A stretch of 39,645 nt of DNA from an uncultured Bryobacteraceae bacterium (lineage in GTDB: Bacteria > Acidobacteriota > Terriglobia > Bryobacterales > Bryobacteraceae): the NCBI GenBank assembly GCA_955652915.1, contig CATPCJ010000051.1:1-39645 (forward strand), read 5' to 3'. The translations under genes and the position numbers were made by a program. A model generated the notes under the pieces. The model had not been told where the DNA came from, ran no database searches, and saw only the letters and a program-made list of their open reading frames with translations. Shown piece after piece: positions 27,401 to 34,182 of the stretch (its first letter is position 1; each line of letters begins with the position of its first letter).

Positions 27401-27453
27401 TCGTGATCCCGCAATTCTTCTCCGGCGAGGCGGGCTTCATCCTCCGCTTCTAG
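24427..27453 (+). CDS. Oar-like TonB-dependent receptor
   Basis: A 1,008-aa outer-membrane receptor, intact. A signal peptide (MVNKCLALLSGVLLCGVSLYA) precedes a carboxypeptidase-regulatory domain (GTIQGTVTDKSGAVVPGAGV). The plug contains LQDLPLNGRDFVNLATLAPG, the very common NGRxF signature of Oar-like receptors, and EEFHISTQRFSAANGRSEGA. The barrel ends GEAGFILRF. ATG 24427 follows GGGGGTAACAAA; a longer frame from 24370 would place charged residues before the signal peptide. It lies in tandem with the frameshifted receptor and differs clearly from it in the plug, so they are not recent duplicates. The ligand is unknown. Confidence 0.95.
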   Translation: MVNKCLALLSGVLLCGVSLYAQANATGTIQGTVTDKSGAVVPGAGVKLSSKDTGLAREAKSGAAGQYRFELLPAGTYNVRVSSLGFSTISFENVSVSVSQTTDLNASLSPSTQAEVVTVEASGAALVDTTKSDVSLAISPKMLQDLPLNGRDFVNLATLAPGARPVNSYDPTKNRIGVFAVDGSNGRNVNVTVNGIDDKDNTVGGPVMQLPLEAVEEFHISTQRFSAANGRSEGAAITTITKSGTNQFHGSLYFFDRNEALNANDYFDVQAGNPKSPYSRQQFGGSIGGPVRKDKDFLFFTLEREREATNIIVDPTLFTELSLVKSLGAQPVSAIPTPYFDWRYNGRWDHRINDKNNLFVSYSNQNNTGLNDQSSSNNDLTAGNFTTNQLILASVNLSSVITPSVVNSATVGYQYWNNLIDSTLKLPTVTFASGEYFGTNGNVPQQSFQKKWQFRDDLSFTRGKHNFKTGFDYLHEPVLGGFFEFTPTPSVTFSADPSQILGDPKTYPQRFATPGLITNIAETSGNPYFLLSTKMLGLYFQDDWKVSRRLTLNLGLRWDKDFNMVAGQVQTRSRAFQELKAINSPYGGGVPHDDNKDFSPRIGFAYDLTGHGKHIVRGGFGLYYGQIFQNITLFMIQQANPTIFATVLNLNSTGPTDAQADIVPTTGKPLSAFRYGVDPLPIPPAPPTSLPAGSTGRIIDPKYRNPFTEQFNIGYSFSIDDANVVEVDYTHVLSLHESKSVQINPKSPNFSGRLLDSAFRAANQPVLGSITDFASVGRSRYDGLNLVYRRRLSRHFTLNTSYVFSKALAYNGSAANFGQAGTDPSNIFAAHDFGPTPVDERHRWVTSGVVNLPWGFHVAPIMQWASARPYTPKQGTDYFGVGNGSTTDYAITLNSDPTNLTATKAYTAAQLRSCLAAATCTIQSFGSLRGAPFYQLDARFGKTFTFREKIKLEFIFQAFDLTNRANFGANFQNNIRSSQFGKPTGFITPSSVVIPQFFSGEAGFILRF

Positions 27454-27480
27454 ACCTCTCTGCTTAGATCGCTTAACTCG

Positions 27481-27523
27481 ACGCCGGCACGGCAGCAACG
27501 CCATGCCGGCGTAGTTTCGTAAT
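27481..27523 (+). terminator. Intrinsic terminator after the receptor gene
   Basis: ACGCCGGCA-c-GGC pairs with GCC-a-TGCCGGCGT around a 6-nt loop (27481-27512), followed by a T-rich tail. It starts 27 bp after the stop. Confidence 0.75.
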
Positions 27524-27527
27524 TTCA

Positions 27528-27544
27528 AAATTAGGATACTACCC
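27528..27544 (-). repeat. Solitary transposon end matching the IS1-like element
   Basis: AAATTAGGATACTACCC matches the right end and adjoining base of the element (AAATTAGGACACTACCC, 16644-16660) with one difference. No partner end or transposase lies nearby. It may be a relic or a non-autonomous remnant. The rest of the gap to 27750 has only a short repeat ACCCGGCAAG at 27541-27550, recurring about 20 bp later. Confidence 0.6.
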
Positions 27545-27750
27545 GGCAAGCTTGAGGTGAAAGTTACCCGGCAAGAATCCCGGCAAAAACGGCGGCCGCG
27601 CGCAAGATTCAGGGCGGCTTGCGAATTCTCCCGCCCTTTACTGGTTGCCTGGCTGTTCGTTACTCCGCGTCGCGTGGGATCCCAACCAAGCGCAAAGATT
27701 TCTGGATCCAATGACCCACTATGCTGGCATTCATCGCACTCATGCGTACG

Positions 27751-29166
27751 CTACGACGCGGGCCGCGGCGCCTCCAATCCCATGCGCTCCAGCAAGACCC
27801 CTGCCCTGTTGACATTGGCCAAGGCAAACCAAGCGGGATTGACGCACAGGTCGGTCACGTTGTCGTTGGATACGGTGGCGCCATCGGGCAGACTCAAGCG
27901 AACTCGCGCGCCCAGGACCACGTCGTAAAGGTCGACACGATTTTCGAGAATCCCAACCAGGTCGTTGACATGAATGCGCATTCCCGGCGCTGAAACTTTC
28001 GCGCCGGGAGGCATTCGGTCCAACCGCGCTCCTGGGGGTGTCCAGGAGAGGACGTATTGTCGAGGCCGATCCAGACCGTCGACGATGAGATGCCACGCCG
28101 CGGCTCCGGAGGCGGCGGCAATTCGGTTCCCTTGCTCGAAAAACGGCCGATTCGCCTGCTCCACAAAGCCGCGAATGCACTCGTCGATTTCACCGGTAAG
28201 CGCGTCCAGACGGCTCTCGCTTGCCGCGACAGGCCCGCCCAGCAGCGGACGGATCGAGGAGTCCAACTGCGCCAACGGTTGGAAGCGAAGCCGGTCGCCC
28301 GGCCGACTGACGCCGTCAAGGCACGACGCCGCGTGTTCTTCAATCCGGGGAACGCCGCCGCGCAATTCGAGCCGCAAACCAGGATAGGAGAGATGTCCGA
28401 GAACGTCCGGCAGACGTTCCCGCACGGCTTCGATCAGCACTCCGTCATCGTCAAGGAAGTGCAGGCTATTCATGCTCTCCACGTCAGCCGGATAGCACAA
28501 CCCGTTTGCGAACGGAATTACCACTTTCGGCCGAATCTTGATCGCCGCCTCCACCAGAGTGTTACGCCACGCCGCCGCGACCGAGCGCAGAGCGGCGACA
28601 GTAGCTCCCGGCATCAAATCCCCAAGGAGCGGGATGTACTCGTTGAACGTGCCGCTTTGGTATGGAATCAAGACCGCGTCAATCTGCCTTTGCACACATC
28701 TCAACACGTCGTCGACGAACGGCGCGAAGTGGCTGTCCACCTGGTTCCAGACCACGCCGTCATCGTCGATCAACACAAAGCCGAGCTCGGGAACGTCGAT
28801 GCTGGATGGGGTGGCCACGATGGTCAGGCCGCCGGTCTGTACTATCTCAAAGGGTTTGAGCCGGCGCGTCTCCGTGTAGCCGAGCGCGCGCAAGCCGCTC
28901 TCCAACGCAGGATCGTCCGGCAGCAATACGCTCGGGTTGCCGAGGCCGCGCAACGTCCGCAGGCTCTCGGCATCGAAGTGATCGTTGTGCCGGTGCGAAA
29001 TAATCAGGCGGTCAATCGGGGGCAACCGCGCGGGATCGATATGGCGAGACGGGTATATTTCATTTGCTCCGTGGCCCAGCGTCGATCCCAATAGGGGATC
29101 GAACAGTAAAGCGCCCCACTCACCTTCCGCGAGCAGGCTGGCATGGCCTAGAAAACTCACGCGCAT
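27751..29166 (-). CDS. Metallo-beta-lactamase-fold protein with a C-terminal extension
   Basis: A 471-aa protein. The N-terminal half is an MBL-fold hydrolase of the UlaG/CMAH-like type: MRVSFLGHASLL, then ISHRHNDHFD supplying His58, His60, Asp62 and His63, and VWNQVDSHFAP as a probable later metal-ligand strand. Such proteins bind two metals and hydrolyse lactones, phosphodiesters or amides, and some relatives are oxygenases. Residues from about 300 onward form an additional domain (LNRRxGD-like elements are absent; MRIHVNDLVGILENRVDLYDVVLGARV is partly conserved-looking) that I cannot assign. The start overlaps the radical SAM stop by 10 bp, so it is the third gene of that operon. The gene's product could act on what the radical SAM pair makes; that is inference. 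Confidence 0.85.
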   Translation of the reverse strand: MRVSFLGHASLLAEGEWGALLFDPLLGSTLGHGANEIYPSRHIDPARLPPIDRLIISHRHNDHFDAESLRTLRGLGNPSVLLPDDPALESGLRALGYTETRRLKPFEIVQTGGLTIVATPSSIDVPELGFVLIDDDGVVWNQVDSHFAPFVDDVLRCVQRQIDAVLIPYQSGTFNEYIPLLGDLMPGATVAALRSVAAAWRNTLVEAAIKIRPKVVIPFANGLCYPADVESMNSLHFLDDDGVLIEAVRERLPDVLGHLSYPGLRLELRGGVPRIEEHAASCLDGVSRPGDRLRFQPLAQLDSSIRPLLGGPVAASESRLDALTGEIDECIRGFVEQANRPFFEQGNRIAAASGAAAWHLIVDGLDRPRQYVLSWTPPGARLDRMPPGAKVSAPGMRIHVNDLVGILENRVDLYDVVLGARVRLSLPDGATVSNDNVTDLCVNPAWFALANVNRAGVLLERMGLEAPRPAS

Positions 29167-30203
29167 GGAGCATTCGGGACCTGCCTGAATGGGTCGTCGC
29201 CGGCGGGATTTCTCAAAGCCCGCGCCTCAGCCTCGAGCGCCGGGAGCATTGCCAGATAGCCGTCGATAATTCCATAGTCGTTCGTCATATTGAATTCGTG
29301 CATGAGGGTCATATAGATATCCGGCCTGGCGCACGTCTGCACCATGTCGCCGTGGGGAACCGCCCTGGTTTCCGAATGGGGACACACCCAAACGCGAACG
29401 TCGAGCCCGCGAAATGACCGCAGGGTTTCCAGGAAATCGCGTTCCCGGACCACATGATATTTTCCCTGCTGAAACTGCTTGTACAACGGCGTTTCCGGCG
29501 CCACGTAGGTGGGCGCCACATGGACTTCCATCTCCACTCCGGTTTCCGCCTGCAGACGCGCGAGGTACGCCACGGTGTCGAAGGCTTCCTGGCGCCACTC
29601 GTCGACCGCAGCCTCCCATGGCTTGATAAGACACAGTGGCTTCAACGCCCGGTGCCTGCGGCTGACCGTCGTCACCATTTGTTCGAAGACCTCATCTGGG
29701 AGAAACTTGTGCAGAAGATCGTTTCGCACCCGGGAGGACCTGGTCTCGTAGCCGACAGCCGGGATAACGTTCAGGTTCGCAGACTCGGCCCGGTCGCAGA
29801 TTTCGTCATAGCGATCGCCGGTCAGCAGCTCGGCGCGAGTTTCGAAGTTCAGCCACTTGATATCGGTGTGCTCCCCGATGTGGTCGATAGCCAGCATTAG
29901 CGATTCCGGATCGACAGAATTCGTGTCGAGCAGGGACCCTGCCAGAGAAAGATTGATTCGAAAGATGTTTCTACTCTTGAAGCGCTTGCAGTAATCTATC
30001 GCGAAACGTATCTGAGGCAGGATGTCGTTGGATAGTTCATCGGCTTCCCGTTTACCGCTGTTTGGAATATGAATGGCGCAAAAGGTACAACGATACGGGC
30101 ACGTCGGCGTAGCCAACTCCACGATGAATTCGTCGCCCCAGGGATAACAGAAATCAAAACCCATGTAGAATGGTTCTCGGCTTACGCGCCGCTCGCTGTT
30201 CAT
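29157..30203 (-). CDS. Radical SAM protein (Elp3/RaSEA-like branch), function unknown
   Basis: A 348-aa enzyme. TCPYRCTFC (Cys35, Cys39, Cys42) is the CxxxCxxC motif for the 4Fe-4S cluster that cleaves S-adenosylmethionine. The SAM barrel continues through NIFRINLSLAGSLL, KWLNFETRAELL and VIPAVGYETRSSRVRNDLL, the last resembling the ETxxxxxR pattern of Elp3/MiaB-like radical SAM proteins. There is no TRAM, B12 or SPASM domain, and further cysteines are too scattered to name an auxiliary cluster. It overlaps the upstream paralogue as ATGA and the downstream MBL gene by 10 bp. The C-terminal YMTLMHEFNMTNDYG recurs in the upstream protein. The substrate is unknown. Confidence 0.88.
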   Translation of the reverse strand: MNSERRVSREPFYMGFDFCYPWGDEFIVELATPTCPYRCTFCAIHIPNSGKREADELSNDILPQIRFAIDYCKRFKSRNIFRINLSLAGSLLDTNSVDPESLMLAIDHIGEHTDIKWLNFETRAELLTGDRYDEICDRAESANLNVIPAVGYETRSSRVRNDLLHKFLPDEVFEQMVTTVSRRHRALKPLCLIKPWEAAVDEWRQEAFDTVAYLARLQAETGVEMEVHVAPTYVAPETPLYKQFQQGKYHVVRERDFLETLRSFRGLDVRVWVCPHSETRAVPHGDMVQTCARPDIYMTLMHEFNMTNDYGIIDGYLAMLPALEAEARALRNPAGDDPFRQVPNAPCA

Positions 30204-31069
30204 GAATCGGCCTCCTCCATGGCGGCCACGATCTGCAATAGGTTCCGCAGCGCCCCGTAATCCTGCGTACGATTGAACTCAACAAGCGTGTCGTAACAGA
30301 TCTCATTGATGAGCGACGTCTTGCGCCGGCGCGGTCCCGCGGGCGCGAGCGGGTCCACCTCAGCCAACACCTGAATCATGGCGGGAATACCCATTAAGGA
30401 CAGTATCGATCGCGCCATGAGGACCCACAGATCGTCGCGCATCGGAGGAATGCGGGGACACATTTGTAACTCGAGATCGACCTTCAGGCATCTGCTCATT
30501 TCCGCGATTGTTAAACCGGCGCCGCGGAAAAAATCGTCCAATTGAAAACTCTCTAACCAGCGGCCGGGTGTTTCGACGCGGCAGGCCACGCGCCCGATTT
30601 CCGCGCCGGCGTCCAGGCAACGATGGACGATCTCCCGCCAATCCGCATGCAGCGGGTCGATCGAGAATCCGGGACGAAAGATCAAGCGCTCGGAGGCGCA
30701 GGCGGTATGACACTCCATCGCGGCGGAGCCGAACTCGCTATTGCGGCTGCCCTCGATCGACCAAACCACCTGCAAACATCGGACGCCCGAGGTAGAAACG
30801 GCCCGCGGCAGGCGCTTCATAAATTCGTGAAGTTCATTGGCCGTCATCTTGTCGGCGGCCAAGTCCAAGAACGTCAAGCGGAAAATTCCACGCCGCGACA
30901 ACAACGCGGAGTAGCGCGATGCGAATTCCACCTGTTTTAGGAAAGAGTCCTGAATCGATGGAAGTTCTTGATGATATCCATCCGAGAGAACGACCTGGAG
31001 CTCATTCCCTTTCGGATGCTGATTGATCACCGCTAAACGCGCCGGAATAGCAGAACGATCTATCTCCAT
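30200..31069 (-). CDS. Cysteine-less radical-SAM-like paralogue, putative partner subunit
   Basis: A 289-aa protein that aligns by eye with the radical SAM enzyme encoded next to it. QVEFASRYSALLSRRGIFRL parallels QIRFAIDYCKRFKSRNIFRI, and YDTLVEFNRTQDYG parallels YMTLMHEFNMTNDYG. In between, HRCLDAGAEIG and VETPGR parallel DRAESANLNVI and YETRSSR. The segment that should hold CxxxCxxC is shortened and contains no cysteine (ELQVVLSDGYHQ), so it cannot bind the SAM cluster. A stray CHTAC occurs later, outside the cluster site. The tight ATGA overlap suggests a heterodimer in which this subunit is structural or regulatory. It is the first gene of the operon; ATG 31069 is preferred to TTG 31081, and no ribosome site is visible. 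Confidence 0.75.
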   Translation of the reverse strand: MEIDRSAIPARLAVINQHPKGNELQVVLSDGYHQELPSIQDSFLKQVEFASRYSALLSRRGIFRLTFLDLAADKMTANELHEFMKRLPRAVSTSGVRCLQVVWSIEGSRNSEFGSAAMECHTACASERLIFRPGFSIDPLHADWREIVHRCLDAGAEIGRVACRVETPGRWLESFQLDDFFRGAGLTIAEMSRCLKVDLELQMCPRIPPMRDDLWVLMARSILSLMGIPAMIQVLAEVDPLAPAGPRRRKTSLINEICYDTLVEFNRTQDYGALRNLLQIVAAMEEADS

Positions 31070-31089
31070 GGCGGTGGACAATATCGACT

Positions 31090-31118
31090 AAAATAGTACG
31101 CAATAGGGTGCATGTCAA
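31090..31118 (-). promoter_or_regulatory. Sigma-70-like promoter of the radical SAM operon
   Basis: On the minus strand TTGACA (31118-31113) and TATTTT (31095-31090) are separated by exactly 17 bp. Transcription would begin near 31083, about 14 nt before ATG 31069. Confidence 0.65.
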
Positions 31119-31167
31119 GCGTGGGAGAGCCTGGAGCGGCCCGTATTATGGTGCGGGAGTGAGAAGT

Positions 31168-31998
31168 GTGACGCAGGAATCCCATGCAAGCCGGAGACTC
31201 GCCGCGGTTGTGGAGTTCGGTGAAGCGAATGCTTGGGCCGACCTGTTCCGGGCGTTGCCGGCGGACCTGGCGAAAGCATGGAACGCGCGCGTGGACATCA
31301 TCGGCTCCGCGATAGCGCTAGTGTCGCGAGAGGATCATCGAACCACGTACCGGCGCGTGATCGGCCTCGGCCTGCGGGAGCCGGCCGGCCGGGACGCCGT
31401 GAAACGGCTGGTCCAACTGTACCGCGACGCCGGCATCTCCGACTTCGCGGTTCAACTGAGTCCTGCCGCACAACCAACCGGGTTGCACCAGTGGCTCTCC
31501 GACGAGGGACTCCGCGTTGCCGGTGGAGAGGTCAAGTTCATACGATCGGCGGAATCGGCGCCCGCGACGAATACGCTTCTCCGCATCGAGCAGGCGACCG
31601 GCGCCGAAGCTTCCGAATTCGCCCGGATCGCCGGCGACGTACTAGGGCTGTCGGCGCTCCTTCGCACCGGCCATGCGGCCGTGGTCGGCCGCAATCGATG
31701 GCGGCATTATATCGCCTATGCAGGAGAAAAACCGGTCGGGACGGGAGCCTTGTACGTGGAGGATCGTGTGGCCTGGCTCGGGATCGACACCACCCTGCCC
31801 GCGTATCGTGGCCGCGGCGCACAGAGCGCGCTCCTCGCCCGGCGGATTGAGGATGCGCGTGCGCTGGGTTGCGATCGGCTCACTATTGAGACCGCCGAGG
31901 AGACGCCAAGTTGCCCCAATCCCTCCTATCGCAATATCTTGAGGGCGGGTTTTCGGCGCGTCTATTTCCGGCCGATTTACGTTATTCAACCGCGGTGA
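31168..31998 (+). CDS. GNAT-family N-acetyltransferase
   Basis: A 276-aa protein. The C-terminal half carries the GNAT core: VGTGALYVEDRVAWLGIDTT, then LPAYRGRGAQSALLARRI with the R/QxxGxG/A-type acetyl-CoA pyrophosphate loop. YRNILRAGFRRVYFRPIY is the closing strand. The N-terminal half (about residues 1-130) may be a second, degenerate GNAT-like fold. The acceptor is unknown. GTG 31168 is chosen because GGGAG lies 8 bp upstream; the in-frame GTG at 31108 would place the start within the divergent promoter. The gene faces away from the radical SAM operon and converges with the SHMT-like operon. Elp3 enzymes join radical SAM and GNAT domains, so proximity here is notable, but a functional link is only inference. 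Confidence 0.8.
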   Translation: MTQESHASRRLAAVVEFGEANAWADLFRALPADLAKAWNARVDIIGSAIALVSREDHRTTYRRVIGLGLREPAGRDAVKRLVQLYRDAGISDFAVQLSPAAQPTGLHQWLSDEGLRVAGGEVKFIRSAESAPATNTLLRIEQATGAEASEFARIAGDVLGLSALLRTGHAAVVGRNRWRHYIAYAGEKPVGTGALYVEDRVAWLGIDTTLPAYRGRGAQSALLARRIEDARALGCDRLTIETAEETPSCPNPSYRNILRAGFRRVYFRPIYVIQPR

Positions 31999-32070
31999 TC
32001 GGCGCGCTCCGGCAGGTACGCATTGCGGCAGGAAATCACGCGTTTCCCGCTACCGGAATGATTGAAGAAT

Positions 32071-33417
32071 TTAGCGATAAAGAAAATCGACGAGTGGCTG
32101 AAGGTTGCCCTCGTCAGCGCAGAAAGGTGCGCACAAACGCCTCAGGCTCTCACAAAACACGGAAGGACCGTAGCAGTAAGCAGGACGGCATCGCGCCCGG
32201 CGCTCGGCAACCGCCCTGCCCAGTTCCGCCGCATCGCGTCCCTCGATCAAAAGTTCGCGGAAGCATTGTGCAAAGAACCTCATGTCGTCTTTCTTGAGGC
32301 CAAGCCGGGTCGCTTCATTCACGCCCATGCGTATTCCGGGTCCCGCCAGACTCGGCAGCGGGTTATATGGATTAACCACGAAACCCACATCAAACAATGA
32401 CGTCGCGCAAACATACGCGTCGCCGAACGGCGATGGATCCACCCAGACCTGGTGATTGCCGGTAAAGCCCTTGTCTTTGGCCTGCACCGCAAATCCAAGG
32501 CTGTGCAACGCTTCAGCAAACGCGCGAGCGTTGCTCAGCGTCTGAGTCGCGTACGCGGCGCCGCCTTCCTCGACGAATTCCAGCAGTGTAATCGCCAAGG
32601 CAATCACTTCGCTTAGATGATGATGGCTAATCATATTGACCGCCGTCATTGTGATTCTGTCAAAAATCTCGGCATCGTTCGTGAAGAGAACTGCCTTGTG
32701 GGGACCGGGGAAAGTCTTGTGAGTGGAGCCGCCGTACGAATCCGCGCCGCAATCCAGGGGGTTTGGATAACATCCACCCCAGATAAGCCCATTTACATGG
32801 CTGGAGTCGACGTGAATGTGGACTTTCCCGGGGGAGGCTTGACGAACAGTTTCGATCATCGCCTTTAAGTCGATCGGAAAAAGGCTCGTGGCATGATCCA
32901 CGTAAATCAGCTTCGGCTGCTCGCGGCGCACCATGGCAGCCAACCTGTCCAGGTCGATAGCGGACCAATCGGCGCCGGGCAGGAACGTCACCTTCATGCC
33001 CAACTTGCCCGCGACGTACTGAGTATCCGGATGTCCACCCATTTCAACGGGCATGCTAAAAACCGTGGCCCCTGCCCCTCCGCCTAGCGCGGCGAGCGCC
33101 AGCGTCATGCCGGTCAAGCCGGAAACCGCGCGGACATCTACGTATTCGGCTTTTGATATCTTTCGAAGAAGAGGAAAGAGCATCTCCTTCTGAATCTCGC
33201 CGGCCAGGCTGCCACCCTGAAAACTCCACCGCCCGAACACCTCTTTCTCATCGAAAAAGTAGCGGCTGTACGCGTCCGACAAGAAGGCCAGCCGTGCCAC
33301 GGGAGATAGCAGATTCTCGCTCGGGATCAGGCTGAACGAATTTTTCAGCTTGCGATCGTGCCGGCTAAGCATTTGGATCAGCGTGCCGATCTGAGAGCTC
33401 TCAGACATGGGAGTCAA
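32071..33417 (-). CDS. Serine hydroxymethyltransferase-like PLP enzyme with cysteine-rich tail
   Basis: A 448-aa fold-type-I PLP enzyme. SLIPSENLLSP, EMGGHPDTQ, VDSSHVNGLIWGG (Asp204, His207) and GGSTHKTFPGPH (Lys234, Schiff-base lysine) follow the SHMT order. Several SHMT positions differ (THKTLRGP becomes THKTFPGP, GGHLTHG becomes GGHPDTQ), so it is probably not the housekeeping GlyA. SHMT-like proteins in secondary metabolism act as transaldolases or alpha-hydroxymethyltransferases. The last 45 residues contain five cysteines (C-x5-C-x6-C-x6-C-x3-C), not part of SHMT. The ATG forms an ATGA overlap with the creatininase-like gene, the third and last position of this operon. Confidence 0.87.
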   Translation of the reverse strand: MTPMSESSQIGTLIQMLSRHDRKLKNSFSLIPSENLLSPVARLAFLSDAYSRYFFDEKEVFGRWSFQGGSLAGEIQKEMLFPLLRKISKAEYVDVRAVSGLTGMTLALAALGGGAGATVFSMPVEMGGHPDTQYVAGKLGMKVTFLPGADWSAIDLDRLAAMVRREQPKLIYVDHATSLFPIDLKAMIETVRQASPGKVHIHVDSSHVNGLIWGGCYPNPLDCGADSYGGSTHKTFPGPHKAVLFTNDAEIFDRITMTAVNMISHHHLSEVIALAITLLEFVEEGGAAYATQTLSNARAFAEALHSLGFAVQAKDKGFTGNHQVWVDPSPFGDAYVCATSLFDVGFVVNPYNPLPSLAGPGIRMGVNEATRLGLKKDDMRFFAQCFRELLIEGRDAAELGRAVAERRARCRPAYCYGPSVFCESLRRLCAPFCADEGNLQPLVDFLYR

Positions 33418-34160
33418 GAGCTCGCCGGCTGTGGCGGCAATCCGGCCAGGAACTCTGCTAGCGCATCAACGCACATTTGCAGGAGCGCGGACGGAACCTC
33501 GGAGTCGGGTGGTTTATATTGGCCGCGGACGACCCCGTCGCCCAAGTACGTTCTGGCCGTTCTAGGATTGAGCGGGAACATGGGAAAATCCGGCGTTTCC
33601 GGCCATGGCTTCGCGCCTTCGGGAATCTCGGCGACACGCGAAAAAGGAAATACTTCATACCAGGACGCGTGTTCTCCGCGGGCGACATCGAGTTTTGCCT
33701 CTATCGCGTGCACGGCCTCGGCCATCCCGGCCCAGGCACTTTTATAATAGATATTCAATCCTGTTCTATCGAGCTGCACTTCGGAAAGAACGCCGGTCAC
33801 AACCTCGTTTCCCCCATGCCCGGTGACAACCACGATCCGCCGGAATCCCTGCCGATACAGACAATCGACCATATCTTCCAGCACCGCGCAGAGAGTTGCC
33901 GTACGCAGCGAGATGGTGCCTGGGTAATTGATGGAGAATGCAGAACAGCCGAATGGCAGCGTGGGCGCGATCAGCACATTTGCCCGGCTGCACGCCTGGC
34001 GTGAAACTTCGTTGACAAAAAGCGTATCTGTCAGCAGGCTCAGGTATCCGTGCTCCTCCGTTGCGCCCAGCGGAATAACTACTCGAGTATCGAGCTGAAG
34101 GTAGCGTTCTACGTCCATCCAATTGAGACCGGCAAAGTCTACAGTCTGCATCAAGCTCAT
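33414..34160 (-). CDS. Creatininase-family amidohydrolase
   Basis: A 248-aa metal-dependent hydrolase. LGATEEHGYLSLLTDT carries the creatininase E-x-HG...D ligands (Glu35, His37, Asp45), and VVTGHGGNE is the HGGN signature (His114). RGEHASWYEVF corresponds to the family's HAGxxET segment, with Glu as a likely ligand. Members cleave creatinine or formamides, or act as peptidases such as MftE of mycofactocin. No precursor peptide was found here, so a RiPP role is not supported. It lies 22 bp after the oxidoreductase gene and overlaps the SHMT-like gene by 4 bp. ATG 34151 is an alternative start. Confidence 0.88.
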   Translation of the reverse strand: MSLMQTVDFAGLNWMDVERYLQLDTRVVIPLGATEEHGYLSLLTDTLFVNEVSRQACSRANVLIAPTLPFGCSAFSINYPGTISLRTATLCAVLEDMVDCLYRQGFRRIVVVTGHGGNEVVTGVLSEVQLDRTGLNIYYKSAWAGMAEAVHAIEAKLDVARGEHASWYEVFPFSRVAEIPEGAKPWPETPDFPMFPLNPRTARTYLGDGVVRGQYKPPDSEVPSALLQMCVDALAEFLAGLPPQPASS

Positions 34161-34182
34161 CCCCGCTGCTCAACCCAAAACA

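Noticed and set aside
26800-27711. A 303-codon minus-strand frame opposite the third receptor
   Set aside because: It spans the receptor 3' end, its terminator and the orphan inverted repeat; no ribosome site or domain.
28057-29094. A 345-codon plus-strand frame opposite the MBL-fold gene
   Set aside because: Shadow of a gene with intact HxHxDH metal motif.
33414-34160. Mycofactocin-like RiPP locus based on a creatininase plus radical SAM proteins
   Set aside because: No precursor peptide, no MftB-like recognition protein, and the radical SAM enzyme lacks a SPASM domain.
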